Part shown: piece by piece, positions 45,435-54,408 of the stretch
Position numbering within the stretch: position 1 is the stretch's first letter
How the letters are laid out: every line of letters starts with the position of its first letter
Assembly (NCBI RefSeq): GCF_030409875.1
Contig: NZ_JAUFQR010000001.1
Span: 1,240,001-1,304,000, forward strand
DNA length: 64,000 nucleotides
Reading direction: 5' to 3'
From: Chryseobacterium tructae
GTDB lineage: Bacteria > Bacteroidota > Bacteroidia > Flavobacteriales > Weeksellaceae
Notes under the pieces: generated by a model
What the model saw: the letters and a program-made list of their open reading frames with translations, nothing else
The model's database searches: none
Told to the model about the DNA's origin: nothing
Made by a program: the position numbers and the translations under genes

Positions 45435-45574
45435 AACTGAATCTCCAAAAATTCAATATTTTTAGCCATTATTTTTTTAACGGTATAACATTCCCCACCT
45501 TTGGAGGGTATCAAAATCGATGATTTTGACAGGATGGTCTTATCCATCCACAACATAAATATTCCAGCATTACA

Positions 45575-46015
45575 ATGAACAAGCAAGAGATTATAAACAC
45601 CATTAAAGCTAAAATAACAGATAAAATCCAGTATTTCGAAAACCTGATCGCTGAAACCCGTGCTTCCAATAATGATACGAAAAGCTCAATGGGAGATAAA
45701 TACGAAACGGGTAGGGAAATGCTTCAGCAGGAAATCAATAATCTGCAAAGACAGCTTAACGAAGTGTTGAATCAGCAGGCAGTTCTACAAAAGATTAGTT
45801 CAGACCTTTCTGAGAAAGTTCAAAATGGAGCTTTAGTAAAAACCAATAAAGGATTGTTTTATGTTTCAGCTTCGATGGGAGAAATTCTATTTGAAAATCA
45901 GAAAATTATGACTGTATCAACAGAATCCCCTTTAGTGAAAGCTATGTTTGGCAAGAAAATGGGAGAGACTTTTACCATTAACAATATCAATCAGAATATT
46001 GAACATATCTGGTAA
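45575..46015 (+). CDS. GreA/GreB-like C-terminal domain protein
   Basis: This 146-residue protein has a helical N-terminal half ('ETGREMLQQEINNLQRQLNEVLNQQAVLQKI', a coiled-coil arm) and a C-terminal half ending 'SPLVKAMFGKKMGETFTIN', which matches the FKBP-like domain of GreA ('SP(L/I)xxAxxGKxxGD'). It is shorter than GreA, with a shorter coiled coil, so it may bind RNA polymerase's secondary channel with altered activity. The function is inferred from the fold. Confidence 0.7.
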   Translation: MNKQEIINTIKAKITDKIQYFENLIAETRASNNDTKSSMGDKYETGREMLQQEINNLQRQLNEVLNQQAVLQKISSDLSEKVQNGALVKTNKGLFYVSASMGEILFENQKIMTVSTESPLVKAMFGKKMGETFTINNINQNIEHIW

Positions 46016-46031
46016 ATCAATCTTTAATAGT

Positions 46032-46682
46032 ATGAAATTTAAAAATTTACTTTTCCTGGCCTTTCTATTAGGCAGTTTGATGATCAATGCACAAGTTCGT
46101 GCTACAGTTTCATCAAAAACGTATGATCTGACATCTGTAAAGCTTACAGTGGACGGTTTTGTATTCACCCTTGATGGAGATGGTGTAATTACTGATTTTA
46201 ATGCTCCCGGTTTGAATGGTAAGCTTGAATACTATGATAATCAGGTCTTTGATCAGGTTAAATATGGAAAACTTAAAAGCATTGGTAATGTTAAGATAGA
46301 TTATTGGGATGATTCTGCATTTACAAAAGAAAAAGCAGGAAAACTAAAAAGCTTAGGAAATATTGCTGTAGATTATTGGGAAGACTCAGCTTTTACGAAA
46401 GAAAAAGGAGGAAAAGTGAAGAAAATTGGAAACCTTACTATCGATTATTGGCCAAATGATGTTATTGATAACAGCAGAATGGGAAAACTGAAAACGATAG
46501 GTAATATTTCCATAGATTACGGAACTAAAGATATCATTGATCAAAGTAAGTTTCAGAAACTTACAAAGTTTGGCCCTGTGAAGCTGGAATATTCTGATGA
46601 TAAATTCACGGATACAAAGAGATACGGACAGTTGAAATCAATAAGTGGAAATAGTGAAGAAATTAGTGTTTCTATATTGTAG
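46032..46682 (+). CDS. exported protein with 'GKLKSIGN-IDYW' repeats
   Basis: This protein of 216 residues has a signal peptide ('LLFLAFLLGSLMINAQ'). The C-terminal two thirds consist of about six imperfect repeats of 25-27 residues, each with a 'GKLKSIGNVKIDYW' core followed by an acidic 'DDSAFTKEK' turn. The copies decay toward the C-terminus ('GPVKLEYSDDKFTDTK'). Such repeats should stack as a beta solenoid or sheet. I do not recognise the family. It begins 16 bases after the Gre-like gene and ends before a terminator. Confidence 0.72.
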   Translation: MKFKNLLFLAFLLGSLMINAQVRATVSSKTYDLTSVKLTVDGFVFTLDGDGVITDFNAPGLNGKLEYYDNQVFDQVKYGKLKSIGNVKIDYWDDSAFTKEKAGKLKSLGNIAVDYWEDSAFTKEKGGKVKKIGNLTIDYWPNDVIDNSRMGKLKTIGNISIDYGTKDIIDQSKFQKLTKFGPVKLEYSDDKFTDTKRYGQLKSISGNSEEISVSIL

Positions 46683-46755
46683 TTCTATTGAATCCTAAAG
46701 ACCTGTGCATATTGAATATAAACTTGTTTAATAGGAAAAAAATATACTTCTTATA

Positions 46756-46786
46756 AAAAGCATCCATGAACTGGGTGCTTTTTTTG
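46756..46786 (+). terminator. intrinsic terminator
   Basis: The stem 'AAGCATCC' / 'GGGTGCTT' (one wobble) is followed by T5. It closes the Gre-like/repeat-protein pair. Confidence 0.65.
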
Positions 46787-46809
46787 ATGCTTTTTTTTTA
46801 CTAAATTTG
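46784..46809 (+). promoter_or_regulatory. possible promoter of thyA
   Basis: TTG at 46784-46786 is followed 15 bases on by TAAATTTG at 46802-46809, 22 bases before the start. The spacing is slightly short for the phylum consensus, and the TTG overlaps the terminator tail. Confidence 0.45.
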
Positions 46810-46831
46810 AACCCATAAATTCCTTTTCAAA

Positions 46832-47626
46832 ATGCAAAACTACCTGGATCTTTTACAACATATTTTAGACAACGGAACTGATAAAACCGATAGAACCGGT
46901 ACCGGAACCAGAAGTGTATTTGGCTACCAGCTAAGATATGACCTGTCCAAAGGATTTCCATTGGTAACCACAAAAAAAGTGCATTTGAAATCCATTATTT
47001 ATGAACTACTTTGGTTTCTGAAAGGAGATACCAATATCAAATACCTTAAAGATAACGGAGTAAGCATTTGGGATGAATGGGCAGATGAAAATGGTGATTT
47101 AGGGCCTGTTTACGGAGCACAATGGAGAAGCTGGCACGGAGCAGACGGAAAAGTAGTAGATCAGATCACGGAAGTTATTGATCAGATCAAAAAAAATCCG
47201 GATTCCAGAAGACTGATTGTTTCTGCATGGAATGTAGCTGAAATCCCAAATATGGCATTGGCACCTTGTCATGCATTATTTCAGTTTTATGTAGCAGATG
47301 GAAAATTATCGCTGCAGCTTTATCAGAGAAGTGCAGACGTTTTCCTTGGGGTACCTTTCAATATTGCAAGTTATGCTCTATTATTGATGATGGTTGCACA
47401 GGTTTGTGATCTTGAAGTAGGAGATTATGTACATAGCTTTGGAGATGTTCATATTTATAATAACCATTTTGAGCAGGTAAACAGACAGCTTTCAAGGGAA
47501 ACAAGATCTCTTCCAACGATGAAGCTGAATCCAGAAGTTAAAAACATATTTGATTTTGACTTTGAAGACTTTACTTTAGAAAACTATGATCCACATCCGG
47601 GGATTAAAGCTCCTGTAGCGATTTAA
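46832..47626 (+). CDS. thyA: thymidylate synthase
   Basis: This 264-residue protein converts dUMP to dTMP using methylene-tetrahydrofolate. The nucleophile is C146 in '[12 protein letters not shown]'. Other conserved blocks are '[12 protein letters not shown]', 'WRSWHGADG', 'RRLIVSAWN' and '[21 protein letters not shown]'. The length matches the standard enzyme. No dihydrofolate reductase gene follows. Confidence 0.97.
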   Translation: MQNYLDLLQHILDNGTDKTDRTGTGTRSVFGYQLRYDLSKGFPLVTTKKVHLKSIIYELLWFLKGDTNIKYLKDNGVSIWDEWADENGDLGPVYGAQWRSWHGADGKVVDQITEVIDQIKKNPDSRRLIVSAWNVAEIPNMALAPCHALFQFYVADGKLSLQLYQRSADVFLGVPFNIASYALLLMMVAQVCDLEVGDYVHSFGDVHIYNNHFEQVNRQLSRETRSLPTMKLNPEVKNIFDFDFEDFTLENYDPHPGIKAPVAI

Positions 47627-47651
47627 TATCACAACAGATTTTTTTATTATC

Positions 47652-47682
47652 TTTTGTAATTGGCGGAATTCTATTATTTTTG
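47652..47682 (+). promoter_or_regulatory. Bacteroidetes-type promoter
   Basis: TTTTG at 47652-47656 lies 18 bases before TATTTTTG at 47675-47682, 46 bases upstream of the next gene. Confidence 0.65.
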
Positions 47683-47728
47683 AAGCTTGTGATCATCTAG
47701 CGATCACCACAAATTTTGAAAAAATAGT

Positions 47729-49167
47729 ATGAAAAAAAAATTAAGCAATAGTTATTTGATATTTTTAAATATCTTAATAATTATTTATAACCTTTATATA
47801 TGGTTGTCCATTTTTATAGAAAAAGTAGTTGTAACGGACGACTTAAAGGAGGCTTATAGTTCAAAATATATCTCGAAACCCTATTTCAGTTATATTTACT
47901 CCTATCTGGATTCTTCCAATATGGCAGCAAGACCGGTATCAGGATTTGTAACAGGAACTTTGGTTTTTCTTTCACAATATAATTCCTCCATTTACCTTTT
48001 AGGAACTCTATTTTTTCCACTCTCTTTAATTGCTGTTTATTGGGTAACGCAAAAAATTCTGTCAAAAGAATTGGCAAGTTTGATTACTTTATTGTATTCA
48101 TGTTCCCTGATCGGTACAAGTATTCAGTTCTCTCCGATCATGCTGAATTCAAACCTGGCCACTATATTCTTTTCTTTGAGTATTTATTATATATATATTC
48201 GTAAAAATCTGATAATCAGTTCTGTTTTTTTTATATTGTCAATACTCAGCTATGAAATTTTTCTGCCACTTATTCTTTTACATTTATTTTTAATCAAAGA
48301 AAACAAAAAACGAATTGTATTCCTGTTGTTAACCCTTGGAATGATTGTTCTTTTCCGAAAAGTGATACAACCCATGATATTTTCTCATTCTTATCAAAGA
48401 GATGAGGTAGGTAAGATCTTTGAACTGCAAAGAGTAATGAAGGTTACAATTTTAACGGCAAAATTGTTTTTCAAAGACGTTTTTGTGGGGATTTATAAAG
48501 GAATATTACATCTTAAAAATCTTCACATCATAGAATTACTGTTAGCTTTAATCATGTCTTCTGTTGTATATAAGGTATTTTCCCGTTATGATTTTAAAAA
48601 TATATTGAAAGACATTAAGAACTTAGGTTTAATCTCTCTGATTTCATTAGGGCTTGCTGTAAGTGTTTTTTATGTTTCCTCTTATATTCCTACCCTTTTT
48701 GGATTTGATAACCGTAGTCTTGGAGCGATAAGATTGTTTTATACATTCTTTCTCATCTCGGGAATCATTTATCTATGCTTTAAACTGAAGCTGGGAAATA
48801 AAATGGTAAGTGCTCTTTTTGCAGTAATTACTTTTCTTCTTATTACAACCAATATAAGTGTGAAAAATGCCTGGATCTATGCCAGTCAGTTTAATCATGA
48901 AATGTTTAATCAGCTGAGCATTGCTCTTAAAGCAGATCATATTGAAAGTGGAGTCGTCTGTTTAAATATGATATGTTCAATGAGTTGAAGACGAATCCAC
49001 ACTTTATTTTGAGAGAACCTATTTTTTATAACAATTGGGAAGGTCGTATGTTGTCTGAAATGAATGGCATTGATGCAAAAAAAATACATGTTTATAATGC
49101 AGAAAGACAAACGAAATGTGAGATGGTATTTTTATATCAAAACGGAAAAATAATCAGAGAGAGATAA
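47729..49167 (+). CDS. multi-pass membrane protein (frameshifted as sequenced)
   Basis: A 419-residue frame and a following 64-residue frame join into about 479 residues when one T is restored near 48967, giving 'VVCLNYDMFNELKTNPHF'. The protein has about ten hydrophobic helices ('YLIFLNILIIIYNLYIWLSIF', 'LISLISLGLAVSVFYVSSYI' and others) and a soluble C-terminal tail of about 90 residues. The layout, with many helices, polar loops and a terminal soluble domain, resembles membrane glycosyltransferases or polysaccharide polymerases, but no signature motif decides. A good promoter precedes it. Confidence 0.65.
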
Positions 49168-49514
49168 TGTTGGAGGAGGGAAGCCTGAGGCTGGAAGCTA
49201 TTATTGTCAGAAAGTCACTCTCGTTTTATGATTATTGCTTGTGCATTATTATCCTGAATGATGCATCGTAAAATGAGGATCTCATCTATTGGTGTTTATA
49301 TTATTCTTTGATATATCTTAGAAAACCTGCAGGGAGTCTCCGGTTGGATAGTAACCTCCATCCTCCTGCTTCCATCTTCCAGCCTTTCCCCCTAAAAATG
49401 TTCGTTAAAAAAGTGCTAACAGGCTCATTCTTTCTAAAATAAGTTTTAAATTTGAAAGAACTTGAGGTTAACCCCTTTAACAAAAGGGGAATCTATAAAT
49501 CCAATTACAAAATC
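49168..49514. repeat. gene-free gap with inverted GGAAG-type repeats
   Basis: No gene is supported. 'GGAGGAGGGAAGCC' with 'GGCTGGAAGC' (49173-49200) recurs as the near reverse complement 'GCTTCCATCTTCCAGCCTTTCC' (about 49366-49390), forming a loose inverted pair about 190 bases apart. The element looks like another dispersed intergenic repeat. Confidence 0.5.
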
Positions 49515-49733
49515 ATGAAGTATTTAAAAATAAATATTGAAGAAAATGCCGATCCTGAAGTATTAAAAAATATTGTACTTCAGTTAAAAGGTGTGGCTTC
49601 AGCAGAAATTATTGACGATGAAAACCCGCAAAGTGAACTGAAAAAAGCTTTTGCTAAAACAAAAGAGCAGCTGAAAACAGGGGATTACGAAACTTTAGTG
49701 AATGATATTTTCGACATCATAATAAAAAAATAA
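49515..49733 (+). CDS. small protein of unknown function
   Basis: This is a 72-residue protein starting 'MKYLKINIEENADPEVLKNIV'. The open frame extends further upstream, but the ATG at 49515 gives a clean start. It has a beta-alpha-beta pattern and a C-terminal amphipathic helix ('LVNDIFDIIIKK'). There is no signal peptide. I do not recognise the family. The M1 aminopeptidase gene follows 23 bases downstream. Confidence 0.65.
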   Translation: MKYLKINIEENADPEVLKNIVLQLKGVASAEIIDDENPQSELKKAFAKTKEQLKTGDYETLVNDIFDIIIKK

Positions 49734-49756
49734 CTCTAAAATTATAAAGTAGACAG

Positions 49757-52267
49757 ATGAGAAAGGCCATTTTATCGATTGCTATACTCGGGATATTATT
49801 TTCCGCCAATGTATCAGCACAAACTGAAACTTCAGGAAGAGAAAAAGTGTACAGAGCTACCCATACCAAGGTAACAGAACTAAAACACACAAAACTGAAA
49901 GTAAATTTCGATTATCAGAAAGAACAGATGAATGGGGAAGAATGGTTGACCGCTTCACCTTATTTCTATCCTACCAATGAACTGATCCTTGATGCGAAAG
50001 CCATGCTGATTCATGAAGTAGCTCTTGATAACAATGGTAAAAAATCTCCTTTAAAATATGAATACAAAGATGATATCCTGAAGATCACGTTAGATAAAAC
50101 ATATCAAAAAAATCAGGATTATACGGTGTACATCAAATATACATCCCGTCCAAATGAAGTGAAGCAACAAGGAAGCATGGCAATTAATGATGCAAAAGGA
50201 CTTTACTTCATCAATGCGCAGGGAACAGATCCTGATCTTCCAACACAAATCTGGACACAAGGAGAAACGGAATCATCCTCCGCATGGTTTCCAACCATTG
50301 ATAAACCCAATCAAAAAACTACCCAGGAAATTTATATGACGGTTCCTGATAAATATGTAACCCTTTCAAATGGTATTTTAAAAGACTCTCAAAAAGAATC
50401 CAACGGACTTAGAACCGATCATTGGGTAATGGATAAAAGACATGCAACTTATCTTTTCTTCATGGGAGTGGGAGAATATGCTATTGTAAAGGATAAATGG
50501 AAAAATGTTCCGGTTGATTACTACATCGAGAAAGAATACGAGCCTTATGCGAAACAGATTTACGGAAACACTCCGGAAATGATCGACTTCTTCTCCAAAA
50601 AGATGAATTATGATTATCCATGGGCAAAATACGCACAGATTTCCGGTAGAAATTATGTGAGTGGTGCTATGGAAAATACAACGGCAACCCTTCATGGAAG
50701 TGATATCCTTCAAAAACCAGGTCAGCTTATTGATGAAAATAAATGGGAAGATACTATTGCCCACGAATTGTTTCACCATTGGTTTGGGGATTTGGTAACA
50801 GCAGAAAGCTGGAGTAACCTTACCGTAAATGAATCTTTCGCTAATTATTCCGAATACCTTTGGAATGAGCATAAATATGGTAAAGATCAGGCAGATTATC
50901 ATTTGATGTCCGATGTAAATATGTATATTCATAATCCATCTGACTTTAAGAAAAACCTGGTAAGATTCAATTATGCATCCCGTGAAGATGTGTTTGATCT
51001 GGTAACCTATCAGAAAGGAGGCGGAATTCTGAATATGCTAAGAAACTATTTAGGAGATGATGCTTTCTTTGCTGGAATGAATGATTACCTGAAGACAAAT
51101 GAATATCAGAATGCAGAAGCTCATCAGTTGAGACTTTCCTTTGAAAAAGTTTCCGGAAAAGATTTGAACTGGTTCTTCAATCAATGGTATTTCGGAAGCG
51201 GAAATCCGAAGATCAATTATTCATTTACATTTGAACCTGTGAAAAAACAAGTGTCTGTAACGATTAATCAGACTCAGGATCAAATGTTTGAATTCCCTTT
51301 GGCTATTGATGTTTATGACAATGGAAAACCAAAGAGATACAATGTTTGGGTAAATGCAGATGCGAAGAACACATTCAATTTTGATGTTTCTAAAGCTCCG
51401 GACTTAGTAAATATCAATGCAGATGGTGTTTTGCTGGCGGATATTACCGATACGAAAACTCCGGAACAGAATCTATTACAGTTTACGAATTCTAAAGAAT
51501 TTAAGAGCAGATATACTGCTTTAACAGGAATAAAAGATCAAGTTGGAAAAAGCCCGGCGGCAACAAAATTATTAGCCGCAGCTTTGAAAGATCCATTTTT
51601 CAGAGTAAGAATTAAAGCTTTAGAATTGATAGATCTTAGTAATCCTGAACAAATGAAGGCATTAGGAGCAGACGTTGAAAAACTAGCGTCTAATGATCCT
51701 AAAACATTAACTCAGGCGGCAGCGATCACAGCTTTGGCTAAAACAAAAGATAAAAAATACCTTCCGATTTTTGAAAAAGGAGTAGGTGCGGTTTCTAATG
51801 CAGTAAAAGGAAGTTCTCTTGGAGCTGTTCTTACCATTGATCCTTCAAAAGCTAATGCGTTGGCTGATAAGATTGATCTTGATGGGGCTTCAGACGATCT
51901 GCAGGCACAATTACTCCCTGTGATTGTAAAGAATAAGGTTACTTCTCAAATGTCTAAAATTGCTCCATTGGCAGCATTTTATCCGTTTATTAAATTCCAG
52001 AACCCAGAATTAGGGAAGTCTGCAGAAGAAGGCTACAACTGGATCATGACCTCTGATAATTTAAAAGCTACGGAAAGTATTACTAAGATTTTAGGATATG
52101 CAAAAAATCAGATGGGAGATAACCCGCAGGCTAAAATGATGGTGGTGCAAATGCTGAAGGATGGTTTAAATAAAAAAATGGAATTGCTTAAACAGAATCC
52201 ACAGAATGCAGCAAGTATCAATAAACAGATTGATGTTTTAAATAAAGCTATTGAAAATTATAAGTAA
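49757..52267 (+). CDS. exported M1 family aminopeptidase
   Basis: This 836-residue zinc aminopeptidase has a signal peptide (cleavage near residue 21, 'ANVSAQTE'). The exopeptidase motif 'GAMEN' lies at 303-307; the zinc ligands are 'HELFH' at 336-340 and E359 in 'VNESFANY'. A HEAT-like helical C-terminal region (about 590-836) is typical for the family. It removes N-terminal residues from peptides, probably in the periplasm. A strong terminator follows. Confidence 0.94.
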   Translation: MRKAILSIAILGILFSANVSAQTETSGREKVYRATHTKVTELKHTKLKVNFDYQKEQMNGEEWLTASPYFYPTNELILDAKAMLIHEVALDNNGKKSPLKYEYKDDILKITLDKTYQKNQDYTVYIKYTSRPNEVKQQGSMAINDAKGLYFINAQGTDPDLPTQIWTQGETESSSAWFPTIDKPNQKTTQEIYMTVPDKYVTLSNGILKDSQKESNGLRTDHWVMDKRHATYLFFMGVGEYAIVKDKWKNVPVDYYIEKEYEPYAKQIYGNTPEMIDFFSKKMNYDYPWAKYAQISGRNYVSGAMENTTATLHGSDILQKPGQLIDENKWEDTIAHELFHHWFGDLVTAESWSNLTVNESFANYSEYLWNEHKYGKDQADYHLMSDVNMYIHNPSDFKKNLVRFNYASREDVFDLVTYQKGGGILNMLRNYLGDDAFFAGMNDYLKTNEYQNAEAHQLRLSFEKVSGKDLNWFFNQWYFGSGNPKINYSFTFEPVKKQVSVTINQTQDQMFEFPLAIDVYDNGKPKRYNVWVNADAKNTFNFDVSKAPDLVNINADGVLLADITDTKTPEQNLLQFTNSKEFKSRYTALTGIKDQVGKSPAATKLLAAALKDPFFRVRIKALELIDLSNPEQMKALGADVEKLASNDPKTLTQAAAITALAKTKDKKYLPIFEKGVGAVSNAVKGSSLGAVLTIDPSKANALADKIDLDGASDDLQAQLLPVIVKNKVTSQMSKIAPLAAFYPFIKFQNPELGKSAEEGYNWIMTSDNLKATESITKILGYAKNQMGDNPQAKMMVVQMLKDGLNKKMELLKQNPQNAASINKQIDVLNKAIENYK

Positions 52268-52272
52268 CATGT

Positions 52273-52303
52273 AAAGCCGGCAAATTAAGCCGGCTTTCTT
52301 TTT
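52273..52303 (+). terminator. intrinsic terminator after the aminopeptidase
   Basis: The perfect stem 'AAAGCCGGC' / 'GCCGGCTTT' with a 7-base loop is followed by T-rich sequence. Confidence 0.85.
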
Positions 52304-52667
52304 ATGGATAAGTTTAATTTGTATGGCTTACCATTAAAGTATTTAAATCCACATATATCTGAAGAAAAGGGGGCATTATATTTCAGTCCTAAATAAATAT
52401 CTATGCCTTTAATTAGATAATTAATTTCAAATACCATATAGTTGTTATATTATTGAATACATTAAATAAGAGTGATTGTATGTGTATTTTTAATGTAATG
52501 GTTGTAAAAATAGTATTTTTTAAATACAGATTATAAATGTATGAAAAAACCACTTTAACGAAATCGGCCTTAACGGGATTGATCTTTAACGATATTACAA
52601 ATATCAGGTATTTTCACTACTGTTTTTTGCGTTATCTTTCATAAATTCGTTTAAAATTTAAAATATT
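52304..52667. other. gene-free gap upstream of HMG-CoA synthase
   Basis: This AT-rich stretch shows no frame or repeat. A TATCTTTC at 52632-52639 is one mismatch from the -7 consensus and may belong to the promoter of the next gene, but I found no matching upstream TTG at the right distance. Confidence 0.4.
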
Positions 52668-53996
52668 ATGAGTTTTGGAATTGAGGCGGCAAGCTATTAT
52701 GTGCCTTCTTTATATTTGGAAATTAAAGATTTAGCTGAAAAAAGAGGTATAGAACCAGCAAAATTGGAGAAAGGATTAGGACTTCATAAAATGGGATTAC
52801 CTGATGTACATGAAGACGCTGCAACTTTTGCAGCAGAAGCATTGTTAAGGTTAATTCAGGATTATACCATCAATCCTAAGGAAATTTCAAGAATTTATCT
52901 AGGAACTGAAAGTGCTTTGGATGCAGCAAAACCCACTGCTTCTTATGCCATGCAGATGGTTGAAAAAGAGTTGGAGAAAACATTTGGTGAAAGAGTTTTC
53001 AGAAACTGTGATGTGGTAGATTTAACTTTTGCCTGTGTAGGGGGAGTAGATGCTCTGCATAATGCTTTGGATTTTGTAAGAGTAAATCCTGATAAAAAGG
53101 CTGTAGTGATTTCCAGCGATTATGCAAAATATGAATTGGCTTCTTCAGGAGAATATACCCAAGGAGGAGGAGCTGTAGCTTTACTGATTTCTTCGAAACC
53201 GGATCTTCTTGAAATTGAAAATAACTGGGGAGTCGCTACGGAAAGTGTTTTTGATTTCTTCAAACCGAGAAGACAATATAAAAAAGAGGATCTAAACGGT
53301 GCGCCAGAGATGTATCCTGACAAAATCGAGATCTTTACGGATGAACCCGTTTTTGATGGACAATATTCCAATCAATGTTATCAGGATAGGATCAGAGAGG
53401 CTTACCAACATTATAAAGATATTACAGGTCTGGAAAAACCTTATGAGAATTGGAAATATATTGTTTTTCATCTTCCATACGCCTTCCATGGGAAAAGGGT
53501 CTTTACCGAAATCTACAGTCTTGAAAATGGGATTTCCTATGAAACTCCGGACGAGCAGAAAGCAGTTGCTAAGTCTGAGATTTATCTGCAGCTAATCAAT
53601 GAAGCTATTGAAAAGACCCAAAGAGCGTCTTCGGAAATAGGAAATATGTATACCGCTTCTATTTTTATGGCATTCCTTTCTGGGTTACAGACTTCTTTTA
53701 ACGAAAATGAAGACCTTTCTGGTAAAGAAATCGGTTTCTTAGGATATGGCAGTGGTTCCAAATCAAAAGTATTTGCTGGTAAAATGTCTGCTAACTGGAA
53801 AAAAGTAGTGGAAAAATGGAATTTATTTGAAAATCTAAATGATAGAACAGCTATTGATTTTAACACTTACGAAAAACTTCATAGAAAGCAATTAACCGAA
53901 TCTGTAAATCCAGACTATAAAGGGTTTGGTCTTGTTTCTATAGAAACCGAAAGCCCTGTTTTAACTGGGGCAAGATATTACAGTTGCCAGAAGTAA
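52668..53996 (+). CDS. hydroxymethylglutaryl-CoA synthase family protein
   Basis: This 442-residue thiolase-fold enzyme has the nucleophile C123 in 'LTFACVGGVDAL', general base E82 in 'YLGTESALDAAKP', and a conserved His in 'IVFHLPYAFHGKRV'. 'LGYGSGSKSKVF' is the family C-terminal block. In Flavobacteriia this enzyme condenses acetyl-CoA and acetoacetyl-CoA in the mevalonate pathway to isoprenoids. The gene stands alone between two terminators, with no other mevalonate genes nearby. Confidence 0.9.
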   Translation: MSFGIEAASYYVPSLYLEIKDLAEKRGIEPAKLEKGLGLHKMGLPDVHEDAATFAAEALLRLIQDYTINPKEISRIYLGTESALDAAKPTASYAMQMVEKELEKTFGERVFRNCDVVDLTFACVGGVDALHNALDFVRVNPDKKAVVISSDYAKYELASSGEYTQGGGAVALLISSKPDLLEIENNWGVATESVFDFFKPRRQYKKEDLNGAPEMYPDKIEIFTDEPVFDGQYSNQCYQDRIREAYQHYKDITGLEKPYENWKYIVFHLPYAFHGKRVFTEIYSLENGISYETPDEQKAVAKSEIYLQLINEAIEKTQRASSEIGNMYTASIFMAFLSGLQTSFNENEDLSGKEIGFLGYGSGSKSKVFAGKMSANWKKVVEKWNLFENLNDRTAIDFNTYEKLHRKQLTESVNPDYKGFGLVSIETESPVLTGARYYSCQK

Positions 53997-54017
53997 GATA
54001 TAAATACTTAAATTATT

Positions 54018-54053
54018 AAAAGCATTCTAAAAATTAGAATGCTTTGTCTTTTT
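54018..54053 (+). terminator. intrinsic terminator
   Basis: The perfect stem 'AAAGCATTCTA' / 'TAGAATGCTTT' with a 5-base loop is followed by a T-run. Confidence 0.85.
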
Positions 54054-54408
54054 TGTATTTATTGGTTGATTTATCTATCTATTTTTTGTTATTTTATTTG
54101 TTTTAGTGGTAAATTAATATATTTGAATTTGCATATTATTCACTTAAAATCACATTTTAATGAAAAAAACTCACTCATTTTTTAGATTTTATATAATGTG
54201 TTGAAATTTTTAACGATTATTAAAATTCTTCTAATATTGTTTTTTTGGAAAATTCTTTCCCTTTCTTTGACGAAATATAAGTAAGCATTTTGATATTTTA
54301 TTTTTTTAAACGAAAATAATATACATTAATCATTTGTATAGCAGTGATTTAGTAATTTGAATTTTTTGTTTTTATTAACAAATTTACTTCAGAAAAAAAA
54401 CTGTTAAT
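54054..54408. other. gene-free AT-rich leader of the first susC
   Basis: There is no gene here. The last bases, 'CTGTTAATATGAATGTGAA' spanning the start codon, are identical to the same position of the second susC gene, so both leaders descend from one ancestor. No clear TAnnTTTG promoter stands out. Confidence 0.45.
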
